This document shows positions 8,652 through 17,666 of a stretch of 64,000 nt of DNA, piece by piece. The notes under the pieces are model-generated. The model had not been told where the DNA came from, searched no databases, and was given only the letters and a program-made list of their open reading frames with translations. The stretch comes from Aequorivita vitellina (GTDB lineage Bacteria; Bacteroidota; Bacteroidia; Flavobacteriales; Flavobacteriaceae), in NCBI RefSeq assembly GCF_022008365.1, contig NZ_JAIRBA010000016.1, forward strand, positions 1-64,000. The letters run 5' to 3'. Each line of letters starts with the position of its first letter. Positions within the stretch are counted from its first letter, which is position 1. A program made the translations under genes and the position numbers.

Positions 8652-9812
8652 ATGAAAAAATTATTTATTCCAATTTTGTTAGGCCTTGTAGCATTTAAGT
8701 CTGTTGCACAAGAAGATAATACCGGAATTGAAAATCGTGTAATTACAACTGGTGTTCCATTTGTGCTTATTGCTGCCGATCCACGTGCCGCAGGTATGGG
8801 AGATATTGGTGTTGTTACCTCTGCCGATGCGTTTTCGCAGCAGTGGAACCCTGCAAAATACGCCTTTGCACTTTCAAAACAAGGTGTTGGTGTAACTTAC
8901 ACTCCCTATCTTAGTAAATTGGTAAACGATATATTTTTAGGTAACATTACCTATTACAATAGAATTAACGAACGTAGCGCTGTTGGTGCAAGTTTTCGAT
9001 ATTTCAGCAATGGTGAAATTGAATTGCGCCAAACTGCAGAAGAAGAGCCTTTGCTAGTGAAGCCAAACGAATTGCTTTTTGATGTTTCGTATTCACTGAG
9101 ACTTAGTGAGCGTTTCGCAATGGGAGTTGCTGGGCGTTATATTCGTTCAGATTTAAAACTTCAAACGGCAGTTGCCGACGCTTCTGCTGCAAGTACCTTT
9201 GCCGTAGATATTGCGGGTTATTATCAGAGTGAAGAAATACCTTACAACGACTTTGACGGACGTTGGAGAATGGGTTTCAATATTTCTAACATAGGCCCTA
9301 AATTAAAGTATGACGAAGTAGGTTCTGAAAGTAACCTTCCAACCAATTTAGGCCTTGGAGGTGGATTCGATTTCATCTTAGACGAATACAACAAAGTAGG
9401 TGTTTCTGCACAGGTTAATAAATTATTGGTTCCAACCCCAAGCGATTCAAACAACGATGGTGTAATTAACAGTGAAGATGATTACTATAATGAAAGTTTC
9501 TTTAGTGGAATGTTCTCTTCATTTGGAGATGCTCCAGACGGTTTTAGTGAAGAACTAAAAGAATTTACTTGGGCTTTAGGTGCTGAGTATTGGTACCAAG
9601 ATGTGTTTGCATTCCGTACAGGTTATTTCAACGAAAGTGATGACAAAGGAAGTAGAAAGTTTATGTCTTTCGGTGCTGGTTTCCGCTACACGGCAATCAA
9701 TATTGATATTTCGTACTTGTTCTCTACCTCTAAATTGTCAAACAGCCCATTAGATGGAACCCTTCGTTTTGGTTTAACTTTCAACTTTGGCGATACATAC
9801 GACGAATACTAG
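8652..9812 (+). CDS. porV: Type IX secretion outer membrane channel protein PorV (LptO)
   Basis: PorV is an FadL-like outer-membrane beta-barrel that collects T9SS cargo from the SprA/Sov translocon and hands it to PorU. The 386 residues start with a signal peptide (MKKLFIPILLGLVAFKSVAQ), then the family signature FVLIAADPRAAGMGDIGVV near 37-55 and SADAFSQQWNPAKYAFA, followed by amphipathic barrel strands and a terminal aromatic strand (DGTLRFGLTFNFG). Position immediately after porU is the conserved arrangement. A Ca-binding-like loop SDSNNDGVINSEDD is present near residue 262. Confidence 0.95.
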   Translation: MKKLFIPILLGLVAFKSVAQEDNTGIENRVITTGVPFVLIAADPRAAGMGDIGVVTSADAFSQQWNPAKYAFALSKQGVGVTYTPYLSKLVNDIFLGNITYYNRINERSAVGASFRYFSNGEIELRQTAEEEPLLVKPNELLFDVSYSLRLSERFAMGVAGRYIRSDLKLQTAVADASAASTFAVDIAGYYQSEEIPYNDFDGRWRMGFNISNIGPKLKYDEVGSESNLPTNLGLGGGFDFILDEYNKVGVSAQVNKLLVPTPSDSNNDGVINSEDDYYNESFFSGMFSSFGDAPDGFSEELKEFTWALGAEYWYQDVFAFRTGYFNESDDKGSRKFMSFGAGFRYTAINIDISYLFSTSKLSNSPLDGTLRFGLTFNFGDTYDEY

Positions 9813-9912
9813 GATAAAAGTTGGGGAGTTTATGAGTGGAGTAGTTGAGGAAAGATTATTTTTATACGAAACACTAAGCTTTTAAAACTATTGACTCATC
9901 GACTCAATGTAA

Positions 9913-10395
9913 ATGAAAAAACAAAAAATTGAAATTGCCTTGGAAGTTTTTGACACTGTTTCAGAACTTCCAAAAGATATTCAAGAATTGATGAATAAGG
10001 CGCAGCAAGCACGTGAAAATGCTTATGCGCCTTATTCACATTTTAAGGTTGGGGCAGCGCTTCGGCTGGTTTCGGGAAAAATTGTTCTGGGCAGCAATCA
10101 GGAAAATGCCGCATTCCCATCTGGACTTTGCGCAGAAAGGGTAGCTGTATTTAGTGCGGGTGCCAATTTTCCCAATGAAATTATTACAGACCTTGCCATA
10201 ACCGTGCGTGCCGAAAGTCACGAAGTAATTGAAGCTATTGCTCCTTGTGGCGCTTGCCGACAATCGTTAGCAGAGTACGAACAAAAACAAAAAAGCCCAA
10301 TAACTATCTACTTTATGGGCGAAACCGGAGAGATTATCAAAGTGGCTTCAATAATGGATTTACTGCCGCTAGGCTTTGATGCGAAATACCTCTAA
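9913..10395 (+). CDS. cdd: Cytidine deaminase
   Basis: Cytoplasmic zinc enzyme that deaminates cytidine and deoxycytidine to the uridine forms for pyrimidine salvage. The 160-residue protein shows the YAPYSHFKVGAAL substrate motif near 36-48, GSNQENAAFPSGLCAERVAVF with the catalytic Glu next to a zinc Cys, and the second zinc motif PCGACRQ. It has an N-terminal extension of about 15 residues relative to the shortest homologs. Located between porV and pdhA, an order often kept in flavobacteria. No -7 element was recognised in the 100 bases upstream. Confidence 0.95.
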   Translation: MKKQKIEIALEVFDTVSELPKDIQELMNKAQQARENAYAPYSHFKVGAALRLVSGKIVLGSNQENAAFPSGLCAERVAVFSAGANFPNEIITDLAITVRAESHEVIEAIAPCGACRQSLAEYEQKQKSPITIYFMGETGEIIKVASIMDLLPLGFDAKYL

Positions 10396-10574
10396 ATGGG
10401 GGAGCACCAAATTCTAAAAAAGACAAAACACTAAAAAACAATTTCCCCAACACAACTAATATAATTCAGATTATAACCAATAACTCTTGCTTTAAGAAGA
10501 CTTGTTAATTATTTGAATTTTATTTGAAGTTTGATTTTTCAATTTATTTCAGTTTTTGTTTTTGGGATTTGTAA

Positions 10575-10607
10575 TTTGTATTTTCTCCTTATAAAGTGCT
10601 ATTTTTG
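10575..10607 (+). promoter_or_regulatory. Promoter for pdhA (-33 and -7 elements)
   Basis: TTTG at 10575-10578 and TATTTTTG at 10600-10607 with a 21-base spacer, close to the Bacteroidetes consensus. Predicted start near 10614. The remainder of the 260-base gap before pdhA is AT-rich with no recognised feature. Confidence 0.6.
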
Positions 10608-10655
10608 TTATCCGTTTAATTTATTTTCCGCAGAGGAAAACCTTATCGCAGATAG

Positions 10656-11654
10656 ATGAAGAAAATCACCAAAAAAACGTACCTAGATTGGTATGAGAAT
10701 ATGCTCTTTTGGCGCAAGTTTGAAGATAAACTGGCGCAAGTTTATATCAATCAAAAAGTGCGAGGCTTTTTGCACCTTTACAATGGCCAAGAAGCTGTTT
10801 TGGCGGGAGCATTGCACGCAATGGATCTTTCTAAAGACCGAATGATAACCGCTTATCGAAATCACGTTCAGCCTATTGGAATGGGCGAAGATCCTAAAAA
10901 AGTAATGGCAGAGCTTTACGGTAAAGCAACTGGCACCTCACAAGGGTTGGGAGGCTCTATGCATATCTTTTCAAAAGAACATCGCTTTTATGGCGGTCAC
11001 GGTATAGTTGGTGGGCAAATCCCACTTGGAGCTGGCCTCGCCTTTGCCGATAAGTATTTTGAACGAGATGCTGTAACCCTAACCTATATGGGCGATGGTG
11101 CCACGCGTCAAGGGTCACTTCACGAAACTTTTAACTTGGCAATGCTGTGGAAACTACCGGTTGTGTTTTGTGTTGAAAACAATGGGTATGCAATGGGAAC
11201 TTCGGTTGAGCGAACTGCAAACCACACAGATATTTGGAAGCTCGGTTTGGGGTACGAAATGCCTTGTAAGCCTGTAGATGCTATGAAACCAGAGGTGGTT
11301 GCAAAAGAAATGGACGAAGCAATTAAACGTGCCCGTCGCGGCGATGGGCCAACATTCTTGGAGTTGCGCACCTACCGTTACCGAGGCCACTCTATGAGTG
11401 ATGCTCAGCATTATCGCACCAAAGAAGAAGTTGCGAAAAAACAGGAGGAAGACCCAATTACATACGTACTTCATCAGATTTATGAAAACAAATGGGCAAC
11501 CGAGGCCGAAATCAAAAAAATTGACAAGAAAGTAAAAGATATGGTGACGGAATGCGAAAAATTCGCAGACGAATCTCCATATCCAGACAAGAACATAATG
11601 TTCGACGCTGTTTACGAACAAGAGGATTACCCGTTTTTATCAGATAAATTGTAA
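10656..11654 (+). CDS. pdhA: Pyruvate dehydrogenase E1 component, alpha subunit
   Basis: Thiamine-diphosphate-dependent subunit that decarboxylates pyruvate and, with E1-beta, transfers the acetyl group to the E2 lipoyl arm. The 332 residues contain the ThDP/Mg motif GDGATRQGSLHETFNLAML ending in ENNGYAMGTS (GDG-x(n)-NN pattern), GGSMHIFS, GGHGIVGGQIPLGAGLAFA and the phosphorylation-loop-like YRYRGHSMSD. Length is normal for the two-subunit E1 type. The E2 gene pdhC follows after 148 bases; the E1-beta gene is not adjacent, so it must be elsewhere. Confidence 0.95.
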   Translation: MKKITKKTYLDWYENMLFWRKFEDKLAQVYINQKVRGFLHLYNGQEAVLAGALHAMDLSKDRMITAYRNHVQPIGMGEDPKKVMAELYGKATGTSQGLGGSMHIFSKEHRFYGGHGIVGGQIPLGAGLAFADKYFERDAVTLTYMGDGATRQGSLHETFNLAMLWKLPVVFCVENNGYAMGTSVERTANHTDIWKLGLGYEMPCKPVDAMKPEVVAKEMDEAIKRARRGDGPTFLELRTYRYRGHSMSDAQHYRTKEEVAKKQEEDPITYVLHQIYENKWATEAEIKKIDKKVKDMVTECEKFADESPYPDKNIMFDAVYEQEDYPFLSDKL

Positions 11655-11668
11655 TTTTAATTGACGAA

Positions 11669-11724
11669 GGAATTAGGACTAAAGACAAACCATAATACAA
11701 AACACCATTCAATGTCCTAAATCC
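11669..11724 (+). terminator. Possible attenuating hairpin between pdhA and pdhC
   Basis: GGAATTAGGAC (11669-11679) pairs with GTCCTAAATCC (11714-11724) with one mismatch across a 34-base loop, followed by TTTTGTCTTTTATC. It could reduce readthrough from pdhA into pdhC. The long loop makes it weak. Confidence 0.35.
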
Positions 11725-11781
11725 TTTTGTCTTTTATCCTTAACCCTTTTGATAAAAAAATAAAATAGAAACTAAAAGATA

Positions 11782-11795
11782 CCCGCATTCGCGGG
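11782..11795 (+). repeat. Short hairpin CCCGC-ATTC-GCGGG in front of pdhC
   Basis: A perfect 5-bp GC stem with a 4-base loop that ends 7 bases before the pdhC ATG. The preceding words AAAAGATACCCGC recur near 15066-15078 in front of the mannose-1-phosphate guanylyltransferase gene, so this may be a mobile repeat or an RNA leader element. Being so close to the start codon it could affect translation. Confidence 0.5.
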
Positions 11796-11802
11796 CAATA
11801 TT

Positions 11803-13524
11803 ATGGCAGAAGTAATAAATATGCCGCGTTTAAGCGACACCATGGAAGAAGGAACGGTAGCAACCTGGCTTAAAAAAGTGGGCGACACCGTAAAAGAAGG
11901 CGATATTTTAGCCGAAATTGAAACCGACAAAGCTACAATGGAGTTCGAATCTTTTTATGAAGGAACGTTACTTCATATAGGTGTGGAAGAAGGTGAAACT
12001 GCGGCGGTAGATAAACTTTTGGCGATAATTGGTGAAAAAGACGAAGATATTTCCGCATTGATCAATGGAAAATCTGAAGATAAAAAAGATGATTCATCAA
12101 ACGATGATGATGATTCGGAAGATGACACTTCAGAAAAAGATACTTCTGAAAATGACAATGCTGAGAAAATGGATTCTGAAAAGGAAGACACCAATGAAAA
12201 ATCTGAAGAATCTTCCTCTGGAGCCGAGCTGCCTGAAGGTGTTGAAGTAATTACAATGCCGCGTTTAAGTGATACAATGACCGAAGGAACTGTTGCAACT
12301 TGGCTTAAAAAAGAAGGTGATAAAGTAGAAGAAGGCGATATTTTAGCCGAAATAGAGACAGACAAAGCCACGATGGAATTTGAATCATTCTATTCCGGCA
12401 CCTTGTTGAAAATAGGCATAGGCGAAGGCGAATCTGCCGAAGTTGATGCTATGCTTGCAATTATTGGCCCGAAGGATACCGACTTGAAAGCTGTTGAAGC
12501 CATTATTAAAAAAGGAAGCACTACTGCCAATTCAAAAAGCGAAAAATCTTCTAAAAAAGCTTCCGAAGCTACTGAAAAGAAAGAAAAGCAAACTTCGGAA
12601 GATACTTCTGAAAAGGCAGTGTCTAAAAAGGAAGTTGCTGCAGATAAAAAACAGGAAGGTCATCCAACTACAAATGAAGGCCGCATTTTTGTTTCACCAT
12701 TAGCCAAAAAAATGGCTGAGGAAAAAGGCATTGATCTGCGCCAGGTGCAAGGCAGTGGCGAAAACGGTCGTATTGTAAAAAGTGATATTGAAAATTACCA
12801 ACCGGCTGCTGGTGGTGGACAGGCTTACACTCCCGTGGGCACTGAAAGTTTTGAGGAAGTGAAAAACTCTCAAATGCGTAAAACCATTGCCAAACGTTTG
12901 GCCGAATCTAAATTCACCGCTCCCGAATATTATTTAACCGTGGAGTTGGATATGGACCACGCAATTGCGGCGCGCGAAGCAATAAATGCAAATCCGGATG
13001 TGAAGATTTCTTTTAACGATATGGTGATTAAAGCGTGTGCGATGGCTTTGCGCAAACATCCACAAGTAAACAGTCAATGGACGCCAGAGGTTACTAAAAT
13101 CGCGAAGCACATCCATATAGGCGTTGCCGTAGCGGTTGATGAAGGCTTGTTAGTGCCGGTATTGAAATTTGCAGACCAAATGACTTTTTCGCAAATTGGT
13201 GGACAAGTAAAAGAACTTGCCGGAAAGGCGCGAAATAAAAAGATAACTCCGCAGGAAATGGAGGGCAGTACGTTTACGGTTTCAAACCTTGGAATGTTTG
13301 GAATTACTGAATTTACTTCAATTATAAATCAGCCAAACTCGGCAATTTTATCTGTTGGTACAATTGTTCAAAAACCAGTAGTTAAAAACGGTCAAATTGT
13401 AGTTGGCAATACAATGAATGTTACACTAGCTTGCGATCACCGCACCATCGACGGTGCAACGGGAGCTAAATTTATGCAAACTGTAAAACAGTATATTGAA
13501 AATCCTGTGACGATGTTTGTGTAA
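11803..13524 (+). CDS. pdhC: Pyruvate dehydrogenase E2, dihydrolipoamide acetyltransferase (two lipoyl domains)
   Basis: The core of the pyruvate dehydrogenase complex, passing the acetyl group from lipoyl-lysine to CoA. Two lipoyl domains are seen, about 3-78 and 148-225, each with an ETDKATMEFES motif (Lys43 and Lys188). They are joined by a very acidic Ser/Asp/Glu/Lys linker (about 85-142), and a second Lys/Ser/Glu-rich linker leads to the peripheral subunit-binding domain (FVSPLAKKMAEEKGIDL, GSGENGRIVKSDIE). The catalytic acyltransferase domain ends with FNDMVIKACAMAL and the active-site DHRTIDGATGAKFM. 573 residues, normal for a two-lipoyl E2. Two hairpin terminators follow. Confidence 0.95.
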   Translation: MAEVINMPRLSDTMEEGTVATWLKKVGDTVKEGDILAEIETDKATMEFESFYEGTLLHIGVEEGETAAVDKLLAIIGEKDEDISALINGKSEDKKDDSSNDDDDSEDDTSEKDTSENDNAEKMDSEKEDTNEKSEESSSGAELPEGVEVITMPRLSDTMTEGTVATWLKKEGDKVEEGDILAEIETDKATMEFESFYSGTLLKIGIGEGESAEVDAMLAIIGPKDTDLKAVEAIIKKGSTTANSKSEKSSKKASEATEKKEKQTSEDTSEKAVSKKEVAADKKQEGHPTTNEGRIFVSPLAKKMAEEKGIDLRQVQGSGENGRIVKSDIENYQPAAGGGQAYTPVGTESFEEVKNSQMRKTIAKRLAESKFTAPEYYLTVELDMDHAIAAREAINANPDVKISFNDMVIKACAMALRKHPQVNSQWTPEVTKIAKHIHIGVAVAVDEGLLVPVLKFADQMTFSQIGGQVKELAGKARNKKITPQEMEGSTFTVSNLGMFGITEFTSIINQPNSAILSVGTIVQKPVVKNGQIVVGNTMNVTLACDHRTIDGATGAKFMQTVKQYIENPVTMFV

Positions 13525-13535
13525 AATAATTAAAC

Positions 13536-13573
13536 AAACCTAACAGATCTTTAAGACCTATTAGGTTTTTTAC
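13536..13573 (+). terminator. Intrinsic terminator after pdhC
   Basis: Stem AAACCTA (13536-13542) / TAGGTTT (13562-13568), loop of 19 bases, followed by TTTTTA. A related AACCTGACA/TGTTAGGTT hairpin is found at 53233-53265. Confidence 0.7.
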
Positions 13574-13580
13574 TCGAATA

Positions 13581-13616
13581 GACCCCAAAGGTATCAAAGA
13601 CCTTTGGGGTCTTTCC
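13581..13616 (+). terminator. Second hairpin terminator before the SDR gene
   Basis: Perfect 12-bp stem GACCCCAAAGGT (13581-13592) / ACCTTTGGGGTC (13600-13611), 7-base loop, followed by TTTCCC. The half CCTTTGGGGTC recurs at 54891-54901, so it belongs to a dispersed repeat type. Confidence 0.7.
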
Positions 13617-13630
13617 CAAATATTTAATCC

Positions 13631-14311
13631 ATGAAAAACATAATAATTACAGGAACTTCACGCGGCATTGGTTTTGAACTGGTGAAGCTTTTTTCGGAAG
13701 CTGGACACAACGTTTTGGCATTATCGCGGAATTCAAAACCTATTTCAAATTTAAAGCTGAAAAATGTTACGGCTCTTGAATTTGATATAGCCGATCAATC
13801 TGAAATAGTAAAGCTTTCGGCTTTTTTACAAACCGGGATGAAATCTGTGGATATTTTAATAAATAATGCGGGATATTTGGTGAACAAGCCTTTTTCAGAA
13901 ATTACTTCCGAAGAATTTAAAAGATGTTATGATGTAAACGTTTTAGGCCCAACTTCACTTATAAAAACAGTAATTCCATTTATGAAGCAAGATAGCCACG
14001 TTGTAAATATTAGCAGTATGGGCGGTATACAGGGAAGTGTTAAATTCCCTGGACTCAGCGCATACAGCAGTAGTAAAGGGGCTATAATTACATTAACCGA
14101 ATTACTTGCCGAAGAATACAAAGAAACTGGTCCTGCGTTTAACGTTTTGGCACTTGGTTCTGTACAAACTGAAATGTTAGCAGAAGCTTTTCCCGGGTTT
14201 AAAGCGCCACTTTCAGCAACCGAAATGGCACAATATATAATGGATTTTTCCCTTACGGGGAATAAATATTACAACGGAAAAATACTTCAAGTTTCAAGTA
14301 CTACGCCTTAA
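13631..14311 (+). CDS. Short-chain dehydrogenase/reductase (SDR) family oxidoreductase
   Basis: NAD(P)-dependent Rossmann-fold oxidoreductase; substrate not predictable. The 226 residues show the cofactor motif TGTSRGIG at 7-14, NNAG near 83-86, the catalytic Ser in VNISSMGG and the catalytic YSSSK motif near 141-145. The C-terminal part is somewhat short for the family, lacking an extended substrate loop. The following gene starts 4 bases after its stop, so the two are probably co-transcribed. Confidence 0.88.
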   Translation: MKNIIITGTSRGIGFELVKLFSEAGHNVLALSRNSKPISNLKLKNVTALEFDIADQSEIVKLSAFLQTGMKSVDILINNAGYLVNKPFSEITSEEFKRCYDVNVLGPTSLIKTVIPFMKQDSHVVNISSMGGIQGSVKFPGLSAYSSSKGAIITLTELLAEEYKETGPAFNVLALGSVQTEMLAEAFPGFKAPLSATEMAQYIMDFSLTGNKYYNGKILQVSSTTP

Positions 14312-14315
14312 TTTT

Positions 14316-14936
14316 ATGACGGATATCCTTGAAAAATACATTCCACAAGCCTCCGTTGCCTCAGCTTTTCAGTTGATTAAAACACATAATGTTCATCTTA
14401 AAATTGTAAATGAACGCGTTACGCGTCACGGCGATTATAGAAAATTGGCCAACGGTCAGCATCAAATTACGGTGAATGCTTCGTTGAATAAATATCGTTT
14501 TTTAATCACGCTCGTTCATGAAATTGCACATTTGGAAGCTTTCACAAAATATGGACACACAATAAAACCGCACGGATTGGAGTGGAAACGCACCTTTCAA
14601 CTTTTAATGCTGCCGTATTTACGTCCCGAAGTTTTCCCCAACCAATTGTTGCCTTTGTTGGCGCGGCATTTCAAAAATCCAAAGGCTTCCAGCGATACAG
14701 ATGCAGCTTTGTCACTAGCCTTAAAACAGTTTGACCCAGAGAACGATAAAAACTATATATTTGAAATACCTTTAGGGGGGCATTTTAGATTGTACAACGG
14801 TAAAATCTTTAAACGCGGCAAGCAACGGGTTAAACGATTTGAATGTATAGAGGTTTCCACCGGAAGAACCTACCTTTTCAATCCGAATGCTGAAGTGGAA
14901 TTTTTGAAACCTCCTAACTCACAAAGGGAGTATTAA
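14316..14936 (+). CDS. SprT-like zinc metallopeptidase domain protein
   Basis: The 206-residue protein carries HEIAH (about residues 68-72), the HExxH zinc motif, followed by a third likely ligand in KPHGLEWKRTF, the pattern of the SprT/Spartan-like (WLM-related) domain. The C-terminal part (FEIPLGGHFRLYNGKIFKRG...VKRFECIEVSTGRTYLF) looks like a small zinc-ribbon-type module without the usual Cys cluster. Bacterial SprT proteins are of unclear function; eukaryotic relatives cut DNA-protein crosslinks. Four bases after the SDR gene. Confidence 0.82.
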   Translation: MTDILEKYIPQASVASAFQLIKTHNVHLKIVNERVTRHGDYRKLANGQHQITVNASLNKYRFLITLVHEIAHLEAFTKYGHTIKPHGLEWKRTFQLLMLPYLRPEVFPNQLLPLLARHFKNPKASSDTDAALSLALKQFDPENDKNYIFEIPLGGHFRLYNGKIFKRGKQRVKRFECIEVSTGRTYLFNPNAEVEFLKPPNSQREY

Positions 14937-15094
14937 TTTGAAATATTGGTTGCCATTTTTTTGAAAATGGAACCACGAAACAGGACCAAAGGGAAACAAA
15001 GAAGCTGGACTAAAGAAAAACGGAATTTAGGGAAAATAAGGCGCAGGAAACTGTAATAGATTAATAAAAAGATACCCGCCGAAGTTTATATTGA

Positions 15095-15123
15095 GCCTGC
15101 CTGCCGAAGGCACGTAGGCAGGC
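15095..15123 (+). repeat. Palindromic repeat GCCTGCCT...AGGCAGGC
   Basis: 8-bp inverted arms (15095-15102 / 15116-15123) around CTGCCGAAGG-type sequence; this word is a familiar dispersed repeat of flavobacterial intergenic DNA. It lies in a 209-base gap with no other recognised feature except the leader word AAAAGATACCCGCC just upstream. Confidence 0.55.
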
Positions 15124-15145
15124 GGAGTTGAAATACGGCATTACA

Positions 15146-16225
15146 ATGAACAAAGATTATTACGCAGTAATTATGGCAGGGGGGATTGGCTCCCGATTTT
15201 GGCCAATGAGCACTCAGGAATTTCCAAAGCAATTTCACGATATGCTGGGAACTGGGCAGACCTTGCTTCAAAAAACGTTTTCGCGTTTAAATAAAATTAT
15301 TCCTTCGGGAAATATATACATTCTCACCAATGAGATGTATCTGGAAATTACTTTAAAGCAATTGCCAGAAATTACCGAAAAGCAAGTAGTTTTAGAACCT
15401 GCAATGCGCAATACGGCGCCGTGTATTTTACTTTCCGCTTTAAAAATTAAAAAGGAAAATCCGGATGCTTTAATGCTCGTTGCCCCCAGCGATCATTGGA
15501 TTGAAGATGAAACAGCCTTTGCCAAAGACGTGCAAGCGTGTTTTGATGCGGCACAGCGCGAAGATATTTTACTCACTTTAGGCATAGAACCAACATTCCC
15601 CAATACGGGTTATGGTTATATTGAAAGCGACAAAAACAGTTCTTCAGAAATAAAACCAGTGAAACAGTTTCGCGAAAAACCCGATTACGAAACCGCAAAA
15701 CAGTTTTTAACTGCAGGAAATTTTCTTTGGAATGCAGGGATCTTCATTTGGAGCGTAAAAAGTATCGTTGCATCTTTTGAAAGCCATCTTGCCGAAATGA
15801 ATGCCTTATTTTTAAAAGGAATGGTTTCTTTAAACACTTCCGAAGAAAAGCAATTTATAGATAACAGTTATTCGCAAGCCGAGAATATTTCGATAGATTA
15901 TGGAATTTTAGAAAAGGCGCGCAATGTATTCGTAAAAAAGGCTACCTTCGATTGGAATGATTTGGGTACTTGGGGTGCGCTTTATGACAAGTTGGAAAAA
16001 AATGAAGACCGAAATGCAGTGGTAAATGCCGAAACATTATTAAAGAATTCAGATAATAATATGATCTTTACCGATAGAAAAAAACTTGTTGTTTTAGACG
16101 GTATTGCAGATTATATTGTGGTTGATAAAGAAGACGTTCTTTTGTTATTTCCGAAGAAAAAAGAGCAGGAGATTAAGGAGTTGTTGAAAGAGGTTTCAAA
16201 TAAATTTGATAATAAATATTTGTAG
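15146..16225 (+). CDS. manC: Mannose-1-phosphate guanylyltransferase
   Basis: Makes GDP-mannose from mannose-1-phosphate and GTP for cell-surface polysaccharide and glycan synthesis. The 359-residue protein starts MNKDYYAVIMAGGIGSRFWP, containing the nucleotidyltransferase signature GGxGxRxWP; other motifs are LEPAMRNTAPCI, VAPSDHWI and the FREKP motif. It lacks the C-terminal cupin (isomerase) domain, so it is the monofunctional type. A TTG at 15128 in frame would add six residues, but ATG at 15146 fits the family start. The next gene begins on the base after its stop. Confidence 0.92.
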   Translation: MNKDYYAVIMAGGIGSRFWPMSTQEFPKQFHDMLGTGQTLLQKTFSRLNKIIPSGNIYILTNEMYLEITLKQLPEITEKQVVLEPAMRNTAPCILLSALKIKKENPDALMLVAPSDHWIEDETAFAKDVQACFDAAQREDILLTLGIEPTFPNTGYGYIESDKNSSSEIKPVKQFREKPDYETAKQFLTAGNFLWNAGIFIWSVKSIVASFESHLAEMNALFLKGMVSLNTSEEKQFIDNSYSQAENISIDYGILEKARNVFVKKATFDWNDLGTWGALYDKLEKNEDRNAVVNAETLLKNSDNNMIFTDRKKLVVLDGIADYIVVDKEDVLLLFPKKKEQEIKELLKEVSNKFDNKYL

Positions 16226-17662
16226 ATGAATACATCAGGAAATAATAACGATATTAAGGCCACACCTAACGACGAGCAATTTGAGACTGTTAAGCTTAAT
16301 ACATGGCAAAGTATCAAACAATTCCTGAGAGAGCTTTTTGATATTCGTGCAGATACGGATCGCGACGCTACTATTGAAGCGGTAAAGAAGGATATTTCGT
16401 TTAAAGGGCACACGGCTTGGATTCTTATTTTCTCCATCTTTGTGGCATCTATTGGGCTCAATGTGAGTAGCACAGCAGTGGTTATTGGGGCGATGCTTAT
16501 TTCGCCACTTATGGGGCCAATTGTGGGGGTAGGGTTATCTGTTGCAATTAACGACGTTGACACTTTAAAACGCTCCCTTATAAACTTAGGAGTAATGGTA
16601 ATTTTAAGTGTGCTAACCGCCTTTCTCTATTTTAAACTTTCACCGTTAACCGAAGAAACGCCAGAGCTTATAGCCAGAACCTATCCTACTATTTTAGATG
16701 TGCTTATTGCAATTTTTGGTGGGTTGGGGTTAATTGTGGCAAAAACGAAAAGCGGCACTATAGCGAGTGTTATTTTTGGGGTTGCAATTGCTACTGCTTT
16801 AATGCCGCCACTTTGTACTGTGGGCTACGGATTGGCTATTGGCAACGCTTCGTACGCAGGTGGGGCACTATACTTATTCTCTATTAATGCTGTGTTTATT
16901 GCGCTTTCTACATTTATAGTTTCAAAAATATTACAATTTCCGTTGGTGCGGTATGCCAATAGCAAGCGCAGAAAGAGAACTTCACAGATTGCCTCGTTAA
17001 TTGCTATTGCAGTTATGGTTCCTAGCGTGTGGTTATTTATAAAGCTATTAGAACAACAGGTTTTTGAAAATAAAACCAAGGAGTTTGTAAACACCGTAAT
17101 AAAATACGACGGTGTTGAAGTAGTGAAATTTACCCAAGACTATAAAACAAAAAATATTGACGTCTATTTAATAGGTAGGCCCGTGCCGCAAAATAAAATA
17201 AATGAGTGGCTTACAAAATTAGAAAAAACCGAAAAATTAGAAGATACGCGTTTGCGAATCTACCAAGGCGCCGATCAAAGTGGAGAAATGGCTGCCAGAT
17301 TATCGGGTGAAATTAAAGCGGGAATTTTGGAAGATTTATACGTTAAAAACGAGCAAATTATTCAGAATAAGGACGAGCAAATTCGGTTTTTAGAAAATGA
17401 ATTGGCGCTTTTAAAAATTCAGAATATTCCGTTTAAACAGTTAAGCGAGGAGATTAAAATAAATTACGAAAACATTGAAACCTTTAGTTTTTCGAATAAA
17501 ATAACCACTAATTTTAAAACTACCGATACGGTTCCCGTAATTAATGTTCGATGGAAAAAGAATGTGTCGTCTAAAGAACGAAAAGCAGAATTAAAAAAGA
17601 TAGAAGCTTGGTTGAAGTTTAAAATGAAGTTTGATACCCTGCAGGTTTCCGAATATCCGTAA
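16226..17662 (+). CDS. DUF389 (TIGR00341-type) membrane protein
   Basis: A 478-residue integral membrane protein. Residues about 65-265 hold at least six hydrophobic segments with the family sequences AVVIGAMLISPLMGPIVG and FGVAIATALMPPLCTVGYGL. The soluble C-terminal half includes a coiled-coil-like stretch (about 373-400, NEQIIQNKDEQIRFLENELALLK). Function of DUF389 proteins is unknown. It follows manC with no gap, suggesting coupled expression. Confidence 0.85.
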   Translation: MNTSGNNNDIKATPNDEQFETVKLNTWQSIKQFLRELFDIRADTDRDATIEAVKKDISFKGHTAWILIFSIFVASIGLNVSSTAVVIGAMLISPLMGPIVGVGLSVAINDVDTLKRSLINLGVMVILSVLTAFLYFKLSPLTEETPELIARTYPTILDVLIAIFGGLGLIVAKTKSGTIASVIFGVAIATALMPPLCTVGYGLAIGNASYAGGALYLFSINAVFIALSTFIVSKILQFPLVRYANSKRRKRTSQIASLIAIAVMVPSVWLFIKLLEQQVFENKTKEFVNTVIKYDGVEVVKFTQDYKTKNIDVYLIGRPVPQNKINEWLTKLEKTEKLEDTRLRIYQGADQSGEMAARLSGEIKAGILEDLYVKNEQIIQNKDEQIRFLENELALLKIQNIPFKQLSEEIKINYENIETFSFSNKITTNFKTTDTVPVINVRWKKNVSSKERKAELKKIEAWLKFKMKFDTLQVSEYP

Positions 17663-17666
17663 ATGC

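Noticed and set aside
11154-11621. 155-codon minus-strand frame within pdhA
   Set aside because: Shadow of a conserved gene; the aromatic-rich composition is an artefact of the reverse strand.
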